Positions 38,551-49,100 of a stretch of DNA of 64,000 bases are shown in pieces (positions within the stretch are counted from its first letter, which is position 1; the number at the start of each line of letters is the position of its first letter). The DNA comes from Anisus vortex. Taxonomy: Eukaryota > Mollusca > Gastropoda > Planorbidae. The position numbers and the translations under genes were made by a program. Under the pieces are notes generated by a model that was not told where the DNA came from, did not search any database, and saw only the letters and a program-made list of their open reading frames with translations. Location of the stretch: assembly GCA_949126835.1 (NCBI GenBank), contig CASBPS010000114.1, forward strand, positions 186,001 to 250,000, written 5' to 3'.

Positions 38551-39843
38551 CTTTTGAGAAATGACCGCTCCCATCCCTGTATCACACGCGTCAACGGTAA
38601 TTTTAAAGGGTTTACTGTAATTGGGTGTTACTAATACAGGTGCCTCAGAAAGAACATCTTTTAATTTATCAAAGGCCTGGTGGCATTCATTAGACCATTT
38701 GAAAGTGCAATTCTTCTTTAATAGATTTGTTAATGGACATGCAATGGTTGAGAAATTTTGACAGAACCGACGGTAGTACCCCGCTATCCCGAGAAAACTG
38801 CGGAGTTGTTTACAGGTTTCAGGAACATGGAACTCACGAATAGCCTTCACCTTTGCATTTAATGGTTTTACCAAACCATTTCCCACTATGTGACCTAGAT
38901 ACTCGATGGTTGCATGGCAGAACTGCCTCTTAGTCAAGTTAATGGTGAGATTAGCATGAGTCAATTTCGTAAATAACAAATGCAGTTGATCTAAATGAGA
39001 TTTAAAATCGTCACTATAGACAACAATATCGTCGAGGTATGCATGACATTTAGGAATGTTCTGAGTAATGGTATTTATTAACCGTTGAAAAGTAGAGGGT
39101 GCATTAACCATACCAAAGGGCATGACGTTAAATTTGTACAGTCCATCAGGGGTTACAAACGATGACATCTCCTGAGCCATCTCCGTCAGTGGAATCTGAA
39201 AATACGCCGTCAATAGGTCAATCTTCGTCACAAACTTAGCAATACTCACTTGATCTATTAGATCGTCAATTCTCGGTATTGGATATGAATCAGTTTTTGT
39301 CACTTTGTTTACCTTACGGTAGTCCACACAAAACCTCATGGATCCGTCGGCTTTAGGTACCAATACGCAAGGGGAAGACCAGTCACTACTACTAGGTGTG
39401 ATAATGTCATTGTCAAGCATGTAGCGAACCTCTTTACGGATGCATTCTAACTGGATAGGATTTGACCTGTATGGATGTTGTTTAATAGCTTAAGTATTTT
39501 CATCTAAAATAACATCATGCTTAACTACACTAGTTCTACTAGGTACATCTCCAAATAAATGGATATTTTCATTAATTAGACCTTTGATAGCGGATTGTTC
39601 GCAATCAGGTAAATGTGCCAATTTTTCATTTAGGTTTTTCAGAGCCTTTGCATTTTGCAGTTTGCTTTCTGCCACTTCACGCTCAAATATCGGGTGAATT
39701 ATTCCCGACTTTAATAACAGTGTTTACCGAGGCAACAACTTTTTGTTCTTCTCTGGTAATGTATGGTTTCAACATATTGATATGGCACACTCGTTGCGAT
39801 TTCCGTCTATCAGGGGTCTTTACAAGATAGTTAACCTCACTAA
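38435..39843 (-). pseudogene. Gmr1-like Ty3/gypsy pol fragment: integrase tail, RT, start of RNase H
   Basis: Read from 39843 downward it starts with the integrase C-terminal segment VNYLVKTPDRRK...VCHINMLKPY. A linker follows (frameshift near 39700, in-frame TAA at 39488-39490), then a long open RT region (39420-38441). That region has FCVDYRKVN, the catalytic box AYLDDIVVYSDD, FLGIAGYYRRFC, and the RNase H opening ITVDACDTGMGAV and YSVIEKELLGLILAL. Having integrase before RT is the order of Gmr1-like elements. At 38440 the RNase H stops, joined through GAAACA to the 3' untranslated region, so about 360 bp seen in the right copy are deleted. No 5' LTR, gag or protease was seen. Confidence 0.85.
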
Positions 39844-40155
39844 GGTGATGATTCACTGGAACACCCGATTAGTTTTTACTATCAAAAATTTGATAAGCAT
39901 CAGGGAAACTATAGTGTGATAGAAAAAGAACTTTTAGGATTAATCCTGGCATTGAAACATTTTGATTTTTATATCAATGGTTCTCCATATCCAATTGATA
40001 TTTTAACTGATCATAACCCTTTAGTTTTCCTTTCCAGGGTTAAACAGAACCAAATAATTATTCGCTGGAGCTTATTTCTCCAAGCATATAATTTAAATGT
40101 GGTATATTTACCAGGTAAACAAAATGTGGTCGCTGACACGTTGTCGCGCATATAA
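39844..40155 (+). pseudogene. Ty3/gypsy RNase H domain of the right central copy
   Basis: Opens in mid-domain (GDDSLEHPISFYYQ) and runs through YSVIEKELLGLILALKHFDF, then DILTDHNPLVFL, and ends VVADTLSRI and a stop at 40153-40155. TDHNPL and ADxLSR are standard RNase H landmarks. The polyprotein ends right after RNase H, as expected if integrase lies upstream. The start is a truncation point abutting the left copy head-to-head. The first 116 bp are mirrored in the left copy. Confidence 0.85.
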
Positions 40156-41015
40156 CTGGTGAACCAGAAGATAAAAGTCAGTTTCTCATGAAATGTTTTC
40201 TTTTATGTCATTCATTGTATTGATTAACATATATATTATTGTAAATATGACAATAAATAAACTATGTTTGAATTATTACACTCTGAAACATTACAGAACA
40301 AAACTTCAAATTCTACTAGAAACAATCATACGTTGTAAGGTAAAAGGTAACTATTGCATACATCAATTGCACACACACCGATATTTAACTTGAATACATC
40401 CACACTTGTGTTTGTTCAATTGATTATTGATGTGTTTTGCAAATTGTTTGTTTTCTATGTCGTCATGTTATAATTTAGATGTCTTATTTTATGCTATGTA
40501 AGGGCTAAATCAGCTGAGATTATCACATTTTTTAAATATTCTTGATGTCATAATTTAGACATCATAATAATATAATAACTGAAAATCATTAGTTAATGAT
40601 ACAGTGATCGGTTATAAATAAATTAAACATTCTAAAGAATTATCTATCAATTATTAATCAGTTCCACTTATTTGGGTAATTCATATCAATTCTATGGGAA
40701 TTGGTTATTGGTGGTAATAGTTTTATGGTCAACGTTGCACACACAATAATCATAATTGTAAATATTAATTGATAAATAAATGTTTAATTTATAATCATTG
40801 ATAGAATAATGTGATAAGGGATTTCCATAATAGCGACTTTGTTATTAAAGGGATATGTAATATATGGTTCATTTTAATCTTAAAAAGATTGTCCAATAGT
40901 CAATTAAATGATACGAATAGTTTGGGAATTCGGTTCATTTTATGGGTACTCTACAAAAATTCCATACTTAACCCTGTCTGTAATTTTTTTGTGTCTTAAG
41001 GGGGGGGGGGGCGAG
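40156..41015 (+). mobile_element. 3' untranslated region and polypurine tract of the right central copy
   Basis: Non-coding stretch between the pol stop and the LTR. It ends in AAGGGGGGGGGGGGCGAG (40999-41015), a polypurine tract immediately before the LTR. From 40319 outward it is mirrored on the left with about 2% divergence. Confidence 0.75.
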
Positions 41016-41619
41016 TGTTACAAAAGTAATTTTATTTCCATAATTATATTGGTTCTATTATTATTAACTAAAGTTAAAATGAAATAATCTTAAACCCGAA
41101 ATGTTTCCGTGTTAGGAATAAAACATGTATATGTCTAGACACTACGTCATAGCATTAAAATGCGTCATATGTCAGCACGAGGGTTTGAGTTCGTTAGTTT
41201 AGTTCTAGTTTGGGCGCTAATGTGTGAGGACTGTTTTTGACCACTTTCTTAAAGATAGGATTACGGCTTAGTACGATATAGAAAAATCTCAACTGATTAA
41301 GTTTCATCATATAATACTGGTGCATGTATTCTGTGTTACTGTTATATTTTATCATCTCAACTTGTTGGAATAAAATATTGTTTAATCATTCAAACAGGAT
41401 TGTGGATTTCCTATATATTAAGGTACAGTTTATCTAAATCACTTTATACAAAAAAGATTCACATCGCAACGAGTCAAATAAACATCAAATCTAATTCAAT
41501 AACATCAATACAAATTCTTATACTACCTTGTGAGATCCAAGATGGATGTGAATCAAAAGAATATATAATAATACATTACTAAAAATATCATCATACGTCA
41601 GTAGCTGATTTCGCACGTG

Positions 41620-41622
<3 letters not shown>
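41016..41622 (+). mobile_element. 3' LTR of the right central Ty3/gypsy copy (607 bp)
   Basis: TGTTAC at the 5' edge after the polypurine tract, GTGACA at the 3' edge against a (TA)n tract. Substitutions against the left LTR lie between about 41150 and 41402 (for example G at 41402). None was seen from 41403 to 41622. Confidence 0.85.

Positions 41623-41699
<77 letters not shown>
41623..41699. repeat. (TA)n microsatellite
   Basis: TA run at the outer edge of the right LTR. Confidence 0.95.
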
Positions 41700-41701
<2 letters not shown>

Positions 41702-42400
41702 GGCATACACACATGCACACCAGGAATATGATTCACCAACTATGTTCTGTGTAAATCAAATATCTCAGTTTATTGACGTATTATAGTTATGTCAAGGCGC
41801 AATCGTATCATCGTTTTATGCGATGTTTGATCCAACACTAAGTCTTATTGTAGCGTACAAGTCAATTCACCTTATAAAGTACTCACTAGCAGTAATTTTA
41901 TAGCTCATCATACACAGAGCTTCTGTTCATGAAACAGGAAACCTATATGACGTCACTATAAGAAATAAAAGAAATGTGTAAACTTACAGTAGTGTAGATT
42001 CGCCTATAAAGAATGTATCTTATCACACGGTTCACTTGAACATAAAACACAATTGACACATTTAATAAAGCAGATTCCTTAAAGGTGGTATAACAGCTGA
42101 TATAATTTGTCACAGTTTATAAATCCAAAAGGCATTTTGTCTCAGTAGGAGATGGAGCGTATTCACATGTCCTTAGTGTCCGACTTTCTTTAGTGGAATA
42201 TTTTACAGTAATAAGCTTATAACATACAGCTTAAATCTACTGTCAGAAGGGCGGGGTTAGGGGGAAAATGCCGCCCTACGCCAACCAATAGAACCCCGAG
42301 TCCTGTGTTGACGTCAGCGGTCAGGTGAATTTTACAACATTGTGCCTCAAAATGGCTGCTACAAATTTAGGTGGGTGGGTAGGAGGGGTGGGGTAACTTT

Positions 42401-42403
<3 letters not shown>

Positions 42404-42468
<65 letters not shown>
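42404..42468. repeat. (TA)n microsatellite
   Basis: Pure TA run between the LTR flank and the LINE relic. Confidence 0.95.
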
Positions 42469-42471
<3 letters not shown>

Positions 42472-42481
42472 TATAGTAAAT

Positions 42482-42816
42482 TATAGGACGTCTGCAAACG
42501 TGACCTAAAGGCTATAGATGTAGAGATCGGAAACTGGGAGAACCTTGCTCAGCACAGAAATAGTTGGAGAGGCACCTTACACACCGGTATAAATGCGGCA
42601 GAGGGCAAACTTCGCTTTATGGCGGAGGGTAAACGAGCAGCGAAAAAAAGTAGGCTGCCCCTAACAATCTCCAACGGTCCATCTTTTAAGTGCCAGAGAT
42701 GCGACAGAGCCTGTCTCTCAAGGATAGGTCTCCATAGACACAGTCATTTTGCAGGGCTGGTCAAATCACTGGAGCGCAAATCTAATCGTCTTTCGAGATT
42801 ATGGAGCCAATGCTGA
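42482..42816 (+). pseudogene. LINE ORF2 C-terminus with CxxC zinc finger (right arm)
   Basis: The frame starts at the (TA)n edge with VCKRDLKAIDVEIGNWENLA, then WRGTLHTG, then MAEGKRAAKKSRLP, and ends FKCQRCDRACLSRIGLHRHS before a stop. This charged stretch plus CxxC...H finger closes the ORF2 of several invertebrate non-LTR retrotransposons. RT and endonuclease are absent (5' truncation). The ATG near 42619 is internal. The clade cannot be fixed from the tail alone. Confidence 0.78.
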
Positions 42817-43155
42817 ATGATATAGTAAATTAGAAGCTTGGAAAATTTTACCCTTTAATCATGTATTCAGGTTTAAATTTAACAACGTAAAAGGGCCATT
42901 TACAAAGATAAATCAATTAGTCTTTATTGGGAAGATAATTAATAAGTAAATGCTTTAAGAGCGATAATAATAATTTAAATTTTGGTTAAATTATAGACTA
43001 CGTAAATCAAATGTAAATGAGAAGGAACGAAGAAAAAAAAACGAATATAATATTAAATGTACTGTACATTGTTTTAACCATTCTCACATTTTAATATATA
43101 GGTCTTTATATTTCATTAATAAAGAGTGTAAGAATAACCTAGACTTAACAGACAA

Positions 43156-46100
43156 ATGCATCTATATCTACTTTTTGCCTTATATGCAACTGGTTACGGA
43201 CTTCAGTGTTTGAATGAAGACGGAACAGAAGTTGACTGGTAAATTTAATACGCTTTAGTTATAATAATAAGCCCTTTTGTAAACAATTAAAGATAAAAGT
43301 TATGTCATTTATAAAACTTCATTGAACAAAAATAACGTGTACAGAATGTTTGTTATCAGAATATGAAAAACGTTATTGTTTTTAAGAGAAAAAAATCATG
43401 TTCTATTGATTGCTGTCACATTATCTTTCTTTAATTTAAAGTCCCTTTCTAATCTTTTTACTTTTAGCATTTGGTGGTTTATGGTTTATTGTTATAAGAG
43501 ATAACCTGTTAAAATTATATACGTTATTAAACTCGCAAGTCATGGAATTGCTAATAATATTTTTAAATGTCTTCAAGGTTTATTATGTACAAAGTCCCAA
43601 AGCTGAAATCTATGAGTGAAAAATTTAAAAGTGGGCGTGCACATTACTATATGGACAATACAAACAAAGAATGGATGTTATCAACATTTACAATAGATGA
43701 CACTAATTCAGCCATAGCCAGAACATTACATCCTATTTATACACAAGAGGTAAATATATTATTTTATGTCTGTTGAAATTATGTATCGATTTACTGATAT
43801 ATCGTTATAATGTGTAGTTGGCAATCCTTACGTAGACTATCAAGAAATGTCCACCTTGTTGGATGATAACACGAGTAGAGAGATAGGAGGGCGTGATGTC
43901 AAACCACTACAGTGTTGTTTGTTCGTGCAACACCGCCGTTGACGTCCATGTATTTTATTTATTCCACGTTTCTAAAGGGAACAATGCTGAAGCATAGTTA
44001 AACTCCTCTACCGCATAATCTGTGACCACGTAGATACGTACGCTCGAAGTAATGAGATAAGCGTCAACAAAACTTTATCTCTATGACCTGTTTATTTTTA
44101 TCTTAAAACGTAGAAATCATCAATTGGAATATCGCAGACTGATTAATATTCTTCTAATCAGTACAGATCGTCAAGCCTACCATAACCCAACTGCTAAAAT
44201 TGACAGGCATGCACTACATATTGCTTAAGAAAGTATTAAGTGTCTTTGGATTAAGTGGCTAGAGATTAAGTGACTAGGGAATTTAGTGTCATGGATTTAT
44301 GTTGCAGATTAAGTGTCTGGGGATTAAGTGACCTGTCACCCGTCATAATAATAATATGTATTTTGTGTTTTCGTAAAAGCATATATCAATAGTATGTGCA
44401 CATTATGTGTAGGCCTATACATTTATGAGATTTTGGGATGTCACTCCTGATTTGATTTGCGTATAGATAGTCTGAGATATCCAATATTATAGCAACAATT
44501 AACGTTATATATTTTGCCCTTTTTACATTGAGTGCTTCCTGTGGCCATTCCTTTCAGAAACAAGTTTCGTCGCCGTGACTGAGCACTGACTGATTTGTTG
44601 CGTGAAATGAATGCACCCAATCGTCCAGGGTTGTCAGGGCTTTTTAGTCCTGTGAAGGGTTGCTTTGGTTATCACTGCAGACTTGCCGGAAGCGGTAAAC
44701 TATCAGGATCCCAGTTCTGGACACATAATTTAGTCAATAACCTACAGATAGAGCTGTATTTTCTGGTCAAGACCATATTTTGGCTGTTATGTTTAGTTAA
44801 GAGGAGTAAAGCAACGCATTATTCTGAAATGGTATATACCTGTTGGGATAGCTCTCTGCAAAGCGAATATTTGTAATTCGTAAAATGTGTAATATGTAAC
44901 AATAATTAACGAAATTTACTTTGCGTATTCAGATTGTTTGGCTTACACTGAAACTGTTACACTAACGTGTCTGGCTGATATTCGTGTGTCACTAAGCACT
45001 TTGTAAAATATTCTTTGTAACAAAAAAAGTACATGTCTTTCTCCCATGCGAAGCAAAGCTGTTCAAAAAGCTGTCGAGAATTAGCAAGTGTTAACACCAT
45101 AATCATTGATACCCATGTAAACTGTCAATACATGAAAAAAATATCAAAACATCGTTTGAGCAGGATTCGAAATTAATACCATTATAATTACAGTTTAGCA
45201 CTCTGTCACTAAAATACCCCTTTTAGCATAGCTTGAAGTGCCTCAAATAATTATCCTTTAAAGAACTAAAATACGTTACTATTATCCTCCAAGAAAAAAA
45301 ATAAATGCAATAGTGTTTTAATGTTCGATTTAGTTTTTCTTGACTGTATTTTACCATTTTACATAAACATGTTTTTCAGCAGATTGAATATTACATGTAT
45401 AATGATCAGTTTCCTAATGGTCAACATAGATCAAACAACGGACATACTAAAGGTATTATAGGCTCGAGAAATGTATCTGATGTTGTACTATGTGTCCATT
45501 GTTGTGTGCATTATTTTTAAACTGTATAGGTATTATTGGCTATTATCCTCAAAGTAAATGCTCAGTATAATTAATAGCGCGTAATGCTCTAAAAATGTGT
45601 ATGCACTTTTTCCTTGACTACACTAATACCAATGAGAACGATACCCTATGCTCTATATTACCTGGATGGACGTGTTTGATTTCTAGTGATAGCTTTGATT
45701 TGTCCCCGGGTTTCGGGGTTGTCCCTAAAAATACCCAAACTTGATTTGGGAAGGGGGAATCTAACATACTTCCTTATATTATCGAAGAATCAGGTGTTGT
45801 TCTCATGCATGCTATATTTAATCCACAACATTGACAACATCAACATATTCAAACATTCGACCCTTACACTTCAAATATGGCATCATAGATAAAATATAAG
45901 TACATGTAACTACTGAGAGATATCATTTTTAGTTTCATTAAAAGTGTCCCGTTTCAATAAGCTTAATGTTTTGTTATATTTTTATTACTTCATAAGGATG
46001 TGGATTCCAAGAAAATTTATCATTTATTATTGTTTCTAAGTTATTTATACTATAAATTGGCAGAAAAAAATGATATAAATCATTATGTGGTGCATAGTCG

Positions 46101-49100
46101 ATTTAACTTGGAATGTGCATTTCCAAAGGTTCTCATATGCTTTATACAATCTATGACATTTAAGAAAATCATTGTTGAAAATATACGTTTAAAACAATAT
46201 AAATATACTTAAACATTTTTTTCAAATTATTAAATAATAAAAAAAAATGATACATCTATTATAGAACTGTAGATAATATAACGCTTCCTAAACACTAAAA
46301 CAATTACCACTTATCTATAAAATAATATATATTAAATACTGACCTGTAAAGACACAGTCCTTTTAGTTGCATTGGGTTGTTTAACTATAGGTGATGTATT
46401 CCAATACATTCGCTTTGATACTGATATGAAGTGAATAGTGAGAATGGTGAAATCAATTCTAGCCTCAATTTTCTCATACACATTTAAAATGGAGGCGCTA
46501 TCCGTCTTTTTATACATCAGTGGCTAGAATACACTCCTTGGGAATTCGTCAGAAGTCGAATAAAAATGCGCAGTATAAATAATTAGAAATTAAGAGAACA
46601 CATGTTTGTCTAAAGAAATCTTCTCTAAGCCATATATAGATAGCCTATAGTTAGATAGCTTAAAGTGAATGTTGATTATAATTATGAATATACAGTATTG
46701 AATCCATATAAACATGATATAAATATTTAAATATATATTATATATATATTTTATATATGTTAGTGTATATGTATTCTTTTGTACAGGTATTTTGGCAAAA
46801 AACGATTCTTCAGGATTCTGGGTAATTCACAGTATTCCACGATTCCCTAGAGAGAAGGAGACCGGTTATCATCCCATTCTAGAAAATGTTTTCAAACACG
46901 GACAAATCATAATGTGCATTTCTATTGATGAAGACGCACATAATATCATAAGTATTATTGTTATTTTTTTCTACCATTTAATGTGCTAGTATATAGAGAA
47001 AAAAAGGAATGATCGGTAAATACATATACTATCATTAAAAAGGCATTTTTCGGAACATACTTAAAAAGATCACTTTTTATTGCGATTTTTAATAAAATTT
47101 ATAATATCCGAATGCGTATTTGCGGATTATTTTCTTATCTCAATTATTAGGTCTACAGGACGTTCCTACTATAAAGAATATTCATCTTATGATCATCCGA
47201 AGTTTGAGTCGAGTGTTGCATTTTGATCAGTGATTTAAATGTTAAATAATGGCAAATTTTCTCTTTTGTTAATAAAATAAACGTAAGTAAAAAGTAAAGC
47301 TAAATTGTCTGGTAACGCGGACTTATCAAGTTATAAAGAAAATAAGTATGCATTTAGAAAATCACACAATTTTTTGTATCATATTTAGATTCAAATAAAT
47401 GAATTATTGAATTGTTATTGGAAAGTAAACTTATTCAACATTTTATATTTAACAGCGTTAGTTTGTTGAGCAAAGAGTCAAACGTTGGTTAGAAGATGTC
47501 TATAAAAAAAAACAATGTCAATAAAAATAGTAGTGCCAATAAAGACAAGCGTGTTAAGGATAATAAATGTTGTTGAGAATAAAACCCACTTCACTACGTA
47601 CAATAAATCATGTTGATATATCATCATAATATATATTTTCAATAGATTACATCTTAGCACATGGAAAACGACACAATTATGATTCTTGGCCTACAAATAG
47701 GACCTCCACCAACATTCGATCAGAGTTTGTTTGGGAAACACATTTTCTTTCCATTAACAACAATTGGTTTAAGATATTTTCCAAACCTTCTACATCCATA
47801 GGTAACAAAACATTCGTTTTACGCTCAAAATTTATTATCACAAAAGTTTGATTCTGTAGAAAGTAGAAGAGAAGAAGAAACACAACCATTTGCGTTATCT
47901 TTTAGAGAATATCAGAGTATTACTTTGATAAATTGTTACTTATGATGCACTCTTTGATATGAGGCACTCAAAGATATGAGGCACTCAAAGATGTAAGGCA
48001 CCTAAAGATTTGAGGCACTCTTAGTTATGAGGCACTACTCGTTATGAGACACACAAAGATCTGAGGCACTCAAAAAATGAGGCACTCAAAGATATGAGAC
48101 ACTCAAATATATAAGGCACCCCAATATTAAAGACACTCTTTTGTTATGACGCACTACTCGTTATGAGGCATTAATGGTATGTGGTACTTCTAGTTATTAT
48201 GCACTCCTAGTTACTGGCACTCAAAGCTGTGAGGCACTCAAAGATATGAGGTGATTCCTGGTTATGAGGCACTCAAATATGTGAGGCACGTCTCGTTATA
48301 AGGTACTCCTCTTTATGAGAAACTTACAGAAATGAACAACTCAAAGATAAGAGGCACTCCATGTTATGAGGAACCCCATAAAAATAAGCACACATCGTTA
48401 TGAAGGACTCTATGAAATTATATGAATCACTTTATAAAATGTAGAATGTATCCTTTATTCTATTCATAAACAGATATTTACGAGATAATAGCTGAGAGAG
48501 TAAATCAAAAGATGTGGGTGCAAAGTTGGAACGATGGGTACAAAAAATGTCCACCCTCTGCAAGGGTAATATACAATGTTTTAAAATACCATTTAACGGG
48601 TAATGCAACACGTTTTATAATAATTTATCACGGATAAGTAGAGCAAAGCAATTACAGCTGTTCTCAGAATTTCGTCTCATGCTACGGCAATAAATTAGCC
48701 TTATTGCCGCAGAATATACGAAATGTGAACACATCTCAAATAAATAAATAAAATAGAACCAAATTTTAAATAGGATTTGGATGCAATAATCTAATGTGTG
48801 GATGAGCTTCTGAAACATATAATATAAGAATAAAAGAAGCAAAACCTAGTATAATAATTTAACAAGCTCCTTAATTTAGCCTAGCTCTATAATATCAATG
48901 TACTTTTTAGCTCCTTATTAGTGAGCAGACTATCTTGATTAGAAGTGTTACATCCACAATCCCCTTGTGGCCAGAGCTGTGTAGATCTTGCTGATAATTC
49001 TCGTTAGTCCTAGGGGATACTTTAGTTATTATTATTTATGTTTCAGTATTACACGAACTCTTCTTATAGTTCTGGGCACAAACTCAGTATTTGTGTTCTA

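Noticed and set aside
38416..39420. Treating the 334-codon RT frame as a functional host gene
   Set aside because: It is truncated at RNase H, has an in-frame stop just upstream (39488-39490), a frameshift near 39700, and lies in retroelement context.
47677..47889. 70-codon minus-strand frame (mirror 30877-31089)
   Set aside because: It is the shadow of DNase II exon 5 on the opposite strand, where splice sites and family motifs fit.
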